NCBI RefSeq assembly: GCF_030811455.1
Contig: NZ_JAUSQU010000001.1
Location: 992,001-1,056,000, forward strand
Length of the DNA stretch: 64,000 nucleotides
Origin: Streptosporangium lutulentum
GTDB lineage: Bacteria; Actinomycetota; Actinomycetes; Streptosporangiales; Streptosporangiaceae
Direction: 5' to 3'
Shown here: piece by piece, positions 45,150-52,428 of the stretch
Layout of the letters: the number at the start of each line of letters is the position of its first letter
Position numbering within the stretch: the stretch's first letter is position 1
The notes under the pieces: generated by a model
The model's input: only the letters and a program-made list of their open reading frames with translations
Told to the model about the DNA's origin: nothing
The model's database searches: none
Position numbers and translations under genes: made by a program

Positions 45150-47195
45150 ATGCGGCGAGACGTCCAGGTGACCGCTGCGGACACCGCGCGGCTGGCCGGA
45201 GTGGGGCGGGCGGCGGTGAGCAACTGGCGGCGCCGTCACGACGACTTTCCCCAGCCGGTCGGCGGTACGGCGACCAGCCCCGCCTTCTCGCTGGAGGAGA
45301 TCCAGCGGTGGCTGCGATCTCATACCGAGGGCAAGGAGTTCCCCGCCGACGAATGGCTCTGGCAGGATCTCCGGGTCATCGCCGACGACGACGAACTCGC
45401 CGGCCTGCTCGCCGATCTCGGAGCGTTCCTCGTCTACATGCATCGCCAGGCCGGCGACTGGGCCAAACTCGCGGCCGGTGACGACGCCACCGTCGCGAGG
45501 GGCCTTCCCCGGAGAGTGCGAAAGGTCATCGAGACCTTTCCAGAATCTCTGACCGCCGACAGGGTGCCCCTGATTCGCTCCATTGCCGGGCTCTCCGCGG
45601 AGCGTGGCGCCCAGGACACCTTCGAGTTCCTGCGCGAGCGATACTTCGAGGTGCACTCCCGGCGGGTCTACCTGACCCCTCCCGAGATCGTCGCATTGAG
45701 CCTGGACCTTGCCGGGCCGAATGCCGACACCGTTTTCGATCCCTCCTGCGGAACCGGCGACTACCTCATCGGCGCGCTGGAGCGACGGCCCGAGGTCAAG
45801 ACCATGGGCCAGGAGGTCGACCAGACCACCGCCCGGCTCACCGCCGTACGACTCGCGCTGCGCAGCGGCAACGCCGACATCCGCACCGGCGACTCCCTGC
45901 GGGCCGACGCCTTTTCCGGCGAACTGGTCGACGTAGTGGTGAGCAACCCGCCGTTCAACGACCGTGCCTGGGGTTATGAGGAGCTGACCGCCGACCCCCG
46001 ATGGGAGTACGGTCTGCCGCCTCGGATGGAGTCGGAGCTGGCCTGGGTCCAGCACGCGCTCGCCCATCTCAAGACGGATGGCGTCGCTGTCCTGCTGATG
46101 CCACCGGCGGTCGGCAATCGCAAGTCCGGCCGCCGGATCCGAGGCCAGCTCCTGCGCCGCGGAGCCCTGCGCGCCGTCGTCGCACTTCCCGCGGGCAGCG
46201 TCCCCAACGTCGCGGTCGCTCTGACGCTGTGGATCCTGCGCAGACCCGCCGAGGCCCGGACCCCGAGTCACGTCCTGATGATCGACACCTCGGGCCGGCC
46301 GGACGACTACGCAGAGGTGGCCACCGCGGCCTGGCGGGAGTTCAACGACGGGTGCGAGCTGGACGAGCCGGGGGTGAGCCGCTCGGTCCCGCTCATCGAC
46401 CTCCTGGACGACGAGGTCGACCTGACGCCCGCCAGATACCTGTCCACGGCTTCAGAGGACCTCTCTCCCGAGCGGGTCACCGGGGCACGGAACCGGCTGG
46501 TGGACCTGCTCCGCGTCCTGGCCGAGCTGGTTCCCGCCACCGCCACCGAACCCCAGGACCTTCCCCTGGTGCCGCTCTCGGAGCTCCTGCGGCGCGGCAT
46601 GCTCACCCTCCACCAGCAGGCCTCTGTCCGGTCGGGCGAGGAGTCGGAGGTGCCGGCGGGCTCCCTAGTCCTCACCGCCGAGGACGTCGTCGTGGGTCGG
46701 CCGGCCTCGGGGAAGATCCCCGAGCGCGGGGTGCCGTACGAGATCGTCACCCGGTCAGGAGACGTCGCGGTGCCCCAGATCGTGCGTGCCCCACTGGCCA
46801 GAGTCCTCACCCAGGGGGGCGCCGTCCTCGGCACTCATCTCTCCCTTCTGCGGCCCGATCCGGCAATGCTCGACCCCGACTTCCTGGCCGGGTTTCTCTG
46901 CAGTTCCAGCAATCTGCGCCAATACAGCGCTACGTCCACCAGTATTCGAGTGGACGTGCGGCGTGCGGAGGTGCCGTTGCTACCGATCGAGGAGCAGCGG
47001 GCGTACGGCGAGGCGTTCCGGCGCCTGAACGTATTCGAGTCCTCGCTGCGCCAGGCCGCCACCCTGGGCGAGGATCTGATCCGGCTGACAGCCGACGGCC
47101 TGACGCATGGCAGCGTCCGGCCGTCCATTCTGGCGGAGGCCGTACTGAGAGAACAGGACACGGACGAAGCGCTGGAGTCGGAGAGCGACGTGTGA
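45150..47195 (+). CDS. Type I-like N6-adenine DNA methyltransferase with N-terminal HTH and C-terminal specificity-like region
   Basis: This 681-residue protein starts at ATG 45150 (AGGAAGG upstream). The N-terminus is a MerR/excisionase-like helix-turn-helix (VTAADTARLAGVGRAAVSNW, residues about 7-26, plus an EEIQRWL helix). The middle is an HsdM-type methylase: SAM motif TVFDPSCGTGDYLIG and catalytic VVSNPPFNDRAWG (NPPF). The last 180 residues resemble a target-recognition half (LPLVPLSELLRRGML, VEVPLLPIEEQRAYGEAF). No HsdR or HsdS is nearby, so it is a solitary or operon-specific methyltransferase. It is followed by an ATPase and a TOPRIM-like gene. Confidence 0.92.
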   Translation: MRRDVQVTAADTARLAGVGRAAVSNWRRRHDDFPQPVGGTATSPAFSLEEIQRWLRSHTEGKEFPADEWLWQDLRVIADDDELAGLLADLGAFLVYMHRQAGDWAKLAAGDDATVARGLPRRVRKVIETFPESLTADRVPLIRSIAGLSAERGAQDTFEFLRERYFEVHSRRVYLTPPEIVALSLDLAGPNADTVFDPSCGTGDYLIGALERRPEVKTMGQEVDQTTARLTAVRLALRSGNADIRTGDSLRADAFSGELVDVVVSNPPFNDRAWGYEELTADPRWEYGLPPRMESELAWVQHALAHLKTDGVAVLLMPPAVGNRKSGRRIRGQLLRRGALRAVVALPAGSVPNVAVALTLWILRRPAEARTPSHVLMIDTSGRPDDYAEVATAAWREFNDGCELDEPGVSRSVPLIDLLDDEVDLTPARYLSTASEDLSPERVTGARNRLVDLLRVLAELVPATATEPQDLPLVPLSELLRRGMLTLHQQASVRSGEESEVPAGSLVLTAEDVVVGRPASGKIPERGVPYEIVTRSGDVAVPQIVRAPLARVLTQGGAVLGTHLSLLRPDPAMLDPDFLAGFLCSSSNLRQYSATSTSIRVDVRRAEVPLLPIEEQRAYGEAFRRLNVFESSLRQAATLGEDLIRLTADGLTHGSVRPSILAEAVLREQDTDEALESESDV

Positions 47196-47260
47196 GCAAG
47201 ATGCACGGTGTCCATGAAACGGAACTGTTCGAAGTGAGCGGCAGGGGAGAAGCGGAGTGA
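47192..47260 (+). CDS. Possible 22-residue coupling peptide between methyltransferase and ATPase
   Basis: A GTG at 47192 overlaps the methyltransferase stop (GTGA), and the frame MSKMHGVHETELFEVSGRGE (then AE) ends in a TGA that overlaps the ATPase GTG (GTGA). It would keep ribosomes moving through the 61-base gap. It may be fortuitous; no ribosome site is evident for it. Confidence 0.25.
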   Translation: MSKMHGVHETELFEVSGRGEAE

Positions 47261-48462
47261 CGACACGGCGGTTGACCGAACTCAGAGTGGAGAACTTTCG
47301 AAGCCTGAAAGAAATCAAGTTACCGCTCGGCCCCATCAATGTTCTGGTTGGTCCGAACGGTGCTGGCAAGACGAACGTCTTGCGGGTGTTCGACTTCTTG
47401 GCTGACGTCGTCCGCACTGACCTGGGGCCGGCACTTGACAATCGCGGAGGATTCGATCACTTGATGTTCCGCGGAGGCGATGAACAGGAGAACAATATTA
47501 CGGTTGGCCTTATGGGCACGTGGTCGGCGACCGTCGGGGGGCGACCTGATGAATACACAATGATGCTCCATGGTGGACCGCTAGAACGGGATGAGATCTT
47601 TGACGTGGGACTGCCCGATGGTAGGAGGCGCAGGATCTGGGTCGACGATGAGAATGCGATTACAACCGAATACGGTGCCGATGAGTCGCTGTTTGAATCC
47701 GAGATTCGACGGCCGGCAAAAAGAATTGGCCTCAACACTCTGAGTAGTGGTCTGTCGACATTGCCTCGGCTGTCCGAGGAGTTCGGATCGCGCGAAGTCA
47801 CTGCTTTGGCTGACTTTCTCAGCACGTTTCGTATTTTCGATGTAGACGTCACCCGGGCGTGTCTGCCATCACGTGTTTCACGAAACGGCGACGAGACCAT
47901 CGCGGACAACGCGTCTAACCTTGCTGGGTTCTTGCTGATGCTGCGCGACACAGACGAGGAGGCATGGGAGCGTCTTCAGGCTGATGCTGTGGAAGTTCTT
48001 CCCCAGCTCGAAGCACTTGACTTCGAGTATCCGTCAGGAGGCGCACACGCCGTCGTTGTCGTACTGCGAGAGCGGGGGTTGAGAGACACGACTCCGCTGC
48101 TCGACGCTTCATACGGCACCATCCGGCTGCTCGGGCTTCTGGCTATGCTCTATGACCCCAACCCTCCCGCGCTCACGTGCGTAGAAGAGATTGATCATGG
48201 CCTTCACCCGCAGGCTCTGGAGCTTCTGGTCGAGCGAATTCGGGAGGCAAGCGAAAGGACGCAGTTCATTATCGCCACGCACTCGCCGGCCTTCGCTGAC
48301 CGTCTCCAGCCTGAAGAGCTTATTGTCTGTGAGCGCGGGGAAGACGGTTCGTCCATGATTCCGGCGATCTCGATTGCTCAGGTTGAGGAAATAGTGCGGG
48401 CTAGCGAAGGGATGCCCCTGGGGGAGCTGTGGTTCTCCGGTGCGCTGGGAGGCGATCTGTGA
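47257..48462 (+). CDS. OLD/RecF-like AAA ATPase (AAA_21/AAA_15 type)
   Basis: This 401-residue ABC-fold ATPase has N-terminal LTELRVENFRSLKEIKL, Walker A GPNGAGKTN (about 32-40), a long middle insertion, LLDASYGTIRLLGLLAMLYD as the signature region, Walker B ALTCVEEIDHGLHP, and the final FIIATHSPAFADRL H-loop. This is the architecture of the ATPase subunits of RloA, PARIS AriA and Septu-like defence pairs. Base composition is clearly less GC-rich than its neighbours, suggesting transfer. GTG 47257 has AGGGGAGA upstream; its stop overlaps the next gene's GTG (GTGA). Confidence 0.92.
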   Translation: MTTRRLTELRVENFRSLKEIKLPLGPINVLVGPNGAGKTNVLRVFDFLADVVRTDLGPALDNRGGFDHLMFRGGDEQENNITVGLMGTWSATVGGRPDEYTMMLHGGPLERDEIFDVGLPDGRRRRIWVDDENAITTEYGADESLFESEIRRPAKRIGLNTLSSGLSTLPRLSEEFGSREVTALADFLSTFRIFDVDVTRACLPSRVSRNGDETIADNASNLAGFLLMLRDTDEEAWERLQADAVEVLPQLEALDFEYPSGGAHAVVVVLRERGLRDTTPLLDASYGTIRLLGLLAMLYDPNPPALTCVEEIDHGLHPQALELLVERIREASERTQFIIATHSPAFADRLQPEELIVCERGEDGSSMIPAISIAQVEEIVRASEGMPLGELWFSGALGGDL

Positions 48463-49139
48463 GCAGACGCGGGGGAACCCGCATTCGGCCCACCAGGAAA
48501 CCAGTCGTGGTGGTCGCAGGTGAGGATCGAAATGACCGGATCAGTCTTCGGATCCTTCTGGAGGATTTCTGTCCGGAGATGCGTGGACGGGTTGTGGAGA
48601 TCAGTGACCCGGTGCGACTGCACCAGGCCACCGGCGCGAACCTCGCCGCCCGCGCGGAGACCCTCGCGCGCAAGGTCCGTGCGCGGGCTGTGCGGGATGA
48701 CACGACAGTGGCGTGCGTGTTCGTTCACGAAGACCTCGACGCGGTCGACGGTGATCAGTATCCGGTCATTCGTCTGCGGGTGGAGAAGGCTTTGGAAACC
48801 GCGTTGGGTACGGCGCACTACGCCCTGGCCGTGGCGGAGATCGAGTCTTGGTTGCTGCTGTTTCCGGACGCGCTCACGGCGGTCTGCGGATCGTGGTCGG
48901 TGCCCGCCCGCCATCGTGGCAGGGATACCGGGCGGCTGGCCGATCCCAAACAGGTGCTCATGAGAGAGGTCAGCGGATCGGGCCGCCGCTATCGAGAGGC
49001 CGACGCGCCCGAGGTTTTCGGCCAGGCTGTGGCGATGGGGCTGGCAGAGAGTCCTACGGGCCGAAACCGCTCGTACGAGCAGTTGCGTGAGGATGCCGCC
49101 CGTTGTTGTACCGATCACGTGTGGCCGAAATCAAGGTGA
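48459..49139 (+). CDS. TOPRIM-like (DUF4276/RloB-type) protein, probable nuclease partner of the ATPase
   Basis: GTG 48459 overlaps the ATPase stop, giving 226 residues. Features typical of the TOPRIM fold are an early Glu in VVVVAGEDRNDRISLRIL and an Asp pair after a hydrophobic strand in VACVFVHEDLDAVDGDQ. It then has AVAEIESWLLLFPDAL and PKQVLMREVSG, which resemble the EIExWL and PKxxL segments of DUF4276/RloB proteins. It is predicted to be a metal-dependent nuclease activated by the ATPase. The active-site assignment is by motif and not proven. Confidence 0.75.
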   Translation: MSRRGGTRIRPTRKPVVVVAGEDRNDRISLRILLEDFCPEMRGRVVEISDPVRLHQATGANLAARAETLARKVRARAVRDDTTVACVFVHEDLDAVDGDQYPVIRLRVEKALETALGTAHYALAVAEIESWLLLFPDALTAVCGSWSVPARHRGRDTGRLADPKQVLMREVSGSGRRYREADAPEVFGQAVAMGLAESPTGRNRSYEQLREDAARCCTDHVWPKSR

Positions 49140-49145
49140 TCTTGC

Positions 49146-49330
49146 CTAGATGAGACTCAGGTGGTCTGCCTGAAGCGCAGGCCATGCCACCAGTTGGAAC
49201 CAGACTGCCTTGCCGTACGCGTTGAGGGTCCAGTCCCAGTTGTGGGAGAGGTCCTGGACGATGGCGAGCCCTCTGCCGGATGTGTCCAGACGGCCGGCTC
49301 GCTTCATCCGGGGGATCGCGATGCAGGGTG
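49146..49330 (-). pseudogene. Fragment of an HATPase-domain (anti-sigma regulatory/RsbW-like) protein
   Basis: The minus frame ends DTSGRGLAIVQDLSHNWDW then TLNAYGKAVWFQLVAWPA and a short tail. SGRGLxIVxxLSxxWGW...GKxVWxxL is the C-terminal signature of actinomycete RsbW-type kinase/ATP-binding proteins. Upstream in the same frame the sequence loses similarity, so the gene is broken. Confidence 0.6.
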
Positions 49331-49654
49331 TGACGCCTTCATCAACGGCGTGAAAGCCGACGAGTTCGACCGCCGTTGGAGCGACGAAACCATCGGCCGC
49401 CATGATGAAGATCCTCGGCGGCCGGTGGTTCTCCGGTGAATACGCCTGGCCGCGTCCCTCATGAGGGAGCCCCGTCTTGCCCCGGTACGAACATCGATCA
49501 ACCGCGAGGCCGGCGGTTGGTCGCAGTCTCCTTCCGGCTCCGCCACTGTCCGACGGCGTCGTGAAGCAGGGAGAGAAGGCTCCTGGGCGGGGGAGGGCCG
49601 GCGTCGGCGAAAGCCCTGTCGACCTCGGCGGTGAAGAAATCTTCACCCTGGTCG

Positions 49655-49893
49655 CCATGAGTCCCCGGACCCGCACAGCCCGGACCTTCTGCCAGAACAG
49701 ATACACATCCGGCTCTCCACCAGATGCCCGAGCGCGCCGCGCAGTTCGGCCGGCTCGATGGTCCCGGTTTCGTAGGCGATCTTCTGCAGGTTGAGGATCA
49801 GGTTGCAGTAGTGGTCTTTCTTCGTCACCCCGGCTCCAGGTGACATCTGCCGCCAGACCTCTCGCCATCCTCGTCGATCTCGGCCGCCGGCAT
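49655..49893 (-). pseudogene. Frameshifted fragment resembling a DUF6082-type small protein
   Basis: A start at 49891-49893 (MPAAEIDEDGE) is followed, after frame changes, by KKDHYCNLILNLQKIAYETG and AELRGALGHLVE in one frame and PDVYLFWQKVRAVRV in another. Pieced together these resemble DUF6082 proteins (xELRGxLxxLFxxPxxxxFWxxVR). At least two frameshifts break it. Confidence 0.5.
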
Positions 49894-50605
49894 GCCCCTG
49901 CTCGTTGCCGCACGACGAGATGCTTGGCGGAGCGAGATGCTGGTCTGCGGAAGGCGACGCGATATGGAAACGTCGGCAGGTGAATCGGCTCGCAGTCGAA
50001 AAGAATCTAAATAAGTGCGTATACGTCACGCTTTTTACTGGGTAAGAATTTGAGGATCGAGAAAGCGTGGACGACATGGCGGGGTATTTCTGAAGACCTT
50101 GGGCGGTCTCCCGGGGTGAGCTGGGCTACTGCGAGACCGGCGGGGCGATCGTGATGGTGTGGAACGCCGACCGGCGGCATTCGGGCTGGGCGATGTGCGC
50201 GACGATCGAAGCCCGGGGCATTCGGCCGAAGGGCTTTCGCCTACCCGCCCACCCGCCTGTGCGCCGGAGCCGAACGTGGCCGGTGCGGGCGATCCTGAGA
50301 GGTGGCCTGCCTGATTCCGCGATGCCGGCCGGATCGCAGCGGTGGTCAAGGCAGAGCTGAGGCGGAGGCGGCACCACCGTTCCATGATCCGAAGGACGGC
50401 TCCTGGCGGGGCGCGGGTGGTGTCCGTGGTGGATGGGCGGCCTGATGTCCATGGGTCAATTAGGACACAGGTGAGTAACGTCACATCATGGGATGAATGG
50501 GATTAATCAGGACATACGTCGAGTTTAGTCCTCGTGCAACACACGAGCACATCCATCGCCTGGAGTCACAGCACCAGCCGGGCACGCCAAGGGAGAAACA
50601 CGATC

Positions 50606-51007
50606 ATGAGCAAGGTCACTCGTCGTCTGGCAACCGCGACCGCCACCCTCGCGATCACAGGTGGGATCCTTTTCGCCGCCGGCGGCGCCGCCTCGGCGGC
50701 CACCACATACGAGAGTGGGAGCGCCACCGGTGCCGCCGCCGTCCGGCACGAGGCGGTGAAGCAGGAAAGCCGCAGCTGGGACGGTCACCGGTGGTGGAAC
50801 CGCTACAGCAGATACGGCGATCTTTACCTCGTGGTCCACGGCGACCGCTACCGCTTCGACGGCGACCACTTCTACAAATGGCACGACGGCAAATGGAAGC
50901 GCCTGACGAACGCCGCCGTCCGGCGCCTCGGCTTCGACCGCGGGCACCTCTCCGGCCACCATCACCACGGTCACGGGAAGTCCGGCCACGACGGGCACGG
51001 GAAATGA
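50606..51007 (+). CDS. Small secreted protein with a His-rich C-terminus
   Basis: This 133-residue protein starts at ATG 50606 after a GGGAGAAA site. The signal peptide is residues 1-32 (MSKVTRRLATATATLAITGG and on to AASAA). The mature part has aromatic, basic blocks (DGHRWWNRYSRYGDLYLVVH, then YRFDGDHFYKWHDGKWKRL) and ends in a His/Gly tail, GHHHHGHGKSGHDGHGK, likely to bind Zn, Ni or Cu. No enzyme motif is seen. Its stop overlaps a possible downstream small gene. Confidence 0.8.
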   Translation: MSKVTRRLATATATLAITGGILFAAGGAASAATTYESGSATGAAAVRHEAVKQESRSWDGHRWWNRYSRYGDLYLVVHGDRYRFDGDHFYKWHDGKWKRLTNAAVRRLGFDRGHLSGHHHHGHGKSGHDGHGK

Positions 51008-51153
51008 GCGCCCCGACGAGCTCCGGCGCGGAGACTCAGGCCACCACGGAGACCCCGGACACGACGGACCCGGCGCATGAGCACACCGACGAGCGTGGGC
51101 ACGTCTACATCGGGCACCATCGACGCCGCCTCGATCAGGATCTGACGCCGTGA
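51004..51153 (+). CDS. Possible small protein translationally coupled to the His-rich protein
   Basis: ATG 51004 overlaps the upstream stop (ATGA). The 49 residues are acidic with T/S/P at first and end DERGHVYIGHHRRRLDQDL. Its position and the tidy overlap suggest a real gene; no homologue is recognised. Confidence 0.4.
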   Translation: MSAPTSSGAETQATTETPDTTDPAHEHTDERGHVYIGHHRRRLDQDLTP

Positions 51154-51212
51154 CGCCGTTCCCCGGTGGGGAAGAGGGTTTCCGAGGCTCCGCCGTGTGG
51201 CTCTGAACGCGC

Positions 51213-51292
51213 GAGGAGCCCGCATCCCTCGGCTCGCCGACGCCCCGGCCCGATCGGCAGGGGCGTCGGTCGTCGAATTCCCGGGGCTCCTC
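51213..51292. terminator. Nested stem-loop after the His-rich gene
   Basis: An outer GAGGAGCC/GGCTCCTC (51213-51220, 51285-51292) encloses an inner GACGCCCC/GGGGCGTC stem (51239-51267). It likely terminates the 50606-51153 transcript. Confidence 0.6.
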
Positions 51293-51329
51293 GGACGGCG
51301 TCGATCACGAGGTGTGCCAGACGCGGCGC

Positions 51330-51366
51330 CGGCAGGGTTCCCGTCAGGGGAGAGGCGGCAGGCGGG
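51330..51366. repeat. 37-bp direct repeat, copy A
   Basis: It is identical over 37 bases to 52392-52428 (begins CGGCAGGGTTCCCGTCAGGG). It marks the far boundary of the toxin-antitoxin segment. On the minus strand it reproduces the last codons and stop of the M1 aminopeptidase gene, detached from the gene. Confidence 0.95.
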
Positions 51367-51442
51367 GGACGTCCCGGGAGGCTCCCGCCGACATGTCATC
51401 GTCACAGGCGGGCAGGCCCGAATCGTGATCCTTGGTATCCCT

Positions 51443-51805
51443 TTATGTCAGCCAGTCCACCTGGCCGGAGACGGGCAGTCGTTCTTCGGAGAGAAGCCCG
51501 TCCAAGGCAGTGATCAACCGGCCGATCGCGGTCTTGGTCCTTGGAAAGCGGTGTGGACCGCTGTAGAGGAGACCCGCGCACGGGTGGCCTCCGTGGAGTC
51601 GCTGTGCCCGGAGGATCTCGAAGTCTCGAATGTTCTCGGTGAGCAGACAGCGCTGTTCCGCCACCGCCAGATCCAGTACTTGAGGATCGGGAAGTCCTCG
51701 GCCCTCGGGGCGTTCGACGATGGCGACGACGTCGTGTCCCCGTTCGCGAAGAGTCTCGGCGAGGAGGGGCGGGAACATCTCGTCCAGTAGAAGCCTGCCG
51801 CTCAC
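51443..51805 (-). CDS. DUF5615-family PIN-like toxin
   Basis: This 120-residue PIN-like protein begins SGRLLLDEMFPPLLAETLRE with the first acidic residue and has RCLLTENIRDFEIL with the second acidic cluster. Such proteins (Mut7-C/DUF5615) are probable RNases. GTG 51805 overlaps the antitoxin stop (GTGA). The pair is a type II toxin-antitoxin locus; the direct repeat 51330-51366 lies 77 bases beyond its stop. Confidence 0.85.
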   Translation of the reverse strand: MSGRLLLDEMFPPLLAETLRERGHDVVAIVERPEGRGLPDPQVLDLAVAEQRCLLTENIRDFEILRAQRLHGGHPCAGLLYSGPHRFPRTKTAIGRLITALDGLLSEERLPVSGQVDWLT

Positions 51806-52245
51806 GACGCGAGCAGTCCCTGCTCCCGCCTCCAGCGCTCCTCCGCCTCCTCCGCGGCGGCATCGGCGGCGGCGATCTGCGCGTCGATCTCATCGGGGTA
51901 GCTCGACCAGTACCGGATGGCGGTTCTGACCTGGTGCTGGGGTAGTCCCGAGTATTCGGCGGTCATGGCGACGATCTCATCGGCGGTCACATCGGGTTCG
52001 GCGGCACGTGCCACCTTGATCGCTCGGACGATCTCCCAGACGTCGGGGCCGCCGACGATCACCACCCTGCGGCCCGACGGGCCGGTCCGGAACAGCACAC
52101 CCGGATGCTCCTCCATTCGGAGGGCCTCGGTGATGAGGAGGTTGACGGCGGCGGAGACCGAGAGCCCCGGGTGTTCCATGACGAACTTCGCGAGTTTGTC
52201 CAAGACGGCGTCCTCGAACCGGACGGACCGTGGTGTCGGCGGCAT
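51802..52245 (-). CDS. DUF433/RHH-type antitoxin, partner of the DUF5615 toxin
   Basis: From ATG 52245 it is 147 residues. The N-terminus PRSVRFEDAVLDKLAKFVME then GLSVSAAVNLLITEAL is a ribbon-helix-helix-like DNA-binding segment. The rest (GGPDVWEIVRAI, YSGLPQHQVRTAIRYW and on to YPDEID) matches the DUF433-type antitoxins that neutralise DUF5615 toxins. An earlier in-frame ATG at 52272 would put the operator-like inverted repeat inside the coding region; the later start leaves it just upstream. Confidence 0.85.
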   Translation of the reverse strand: MPPTPRSVRFEDAVLDKLAKFVMEHPGLSVSAAVNLLITEALRMEEHPGVLFRTGPSGRRVVIVGGPDVWEIVRAIKVARAAEPDVTADEIVAMTAEYSGLPQHQVRTAIRYWSSYPDEIDAQIAAADAAAEEAEERWRREQGLLAS

Positions 52246-52272
52246 GGCTACAGTGTAGGTGAATGTAGCCAT
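52244..52272. promoter_or_regulatory. Operator-like inverted repeat of the toxin-antitoxin locus
   Basis: ATGGCTACA, 11 bases, TGTAGCCAT: a perfect 9-base inverted repeat, with a smaller TACAGTGTA palindrome inside (52249-52257). It abuts the antitoxin start and could be the autorepression site of an RHH antitoxin. Confidence 0.65.
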
Positions 52273-52391
52273 TCAGTTCCGTTGAATCCATCGGGCAGAC
52301 CAGGGTCATAGGCCCGGCCTCCGGCGGCGCCTCCGGGTCCACCTCGTACGAGGGAAGGGCCCGACCGGCCGAGCAACGGGTTCGGACGTGT

Positions 52392-52428
52392 CGGCAGGGT
52401 TCCCGTCAGGGGAGAGGCGGCAGGCGGG
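52392..52428. repeat. 37-bp direct repeat, copy B (3' end of the aminopeptidase gene)
   Basis: This copy covers the final codons (SRLPPLP) and stop of the M1 aminopeptidase gene plus 14 bases downstream. Identical to copy A; the 1,025 bases between them hold only the toxin-antitoxin genes. Confidence 0.95.

Larger units (their letters stand above)
49140..50605. other. Decayed region with gene fragments, no intact gene
   Basis: About 1.46 kb between the TOPRIM gene and the next intact gene holds at least two frameshifted minus-strand fragments (listed separately), and an apparently non-coding stretch with a plus-strand frame containing ELGYCETGGAIVMVWNADRR (about 50118-50175) that I cannot place. 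No transposase, integrase or inverted terminal repeat was recognised. Confidence 0.6.

Noticed and set aside
45150..47195. Complete type I restriction-modification system
   Set aside because: Only the methyltransferase is present; there is no HsdR helicase-nuclease and no separate HsdS in the window.
46001..47260. 419-codon plus-strand frame within the methyltransferase gene
   Set aside because: Arg/Gly/Pro-rich shadow in another frame of a gene with intact NPPF and SAM motifs; only its last 22 codons are considered as a possible bridging micro-frame.
46001..49139. BREX or DISARM defence system
   Set aside because: No PglZ, BrxC/BrxL, DrmA/B or helicase genes are present; only an orphan methyltransferase with an ATPase/TOPRIM-like pair.
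51330..52428. Insertion sequence or composite transposon
   Set aside because: The 37-bp repeats are direct, not inverted, there is no transposase, and one copy is the natural end of the aminopeptidase gene.
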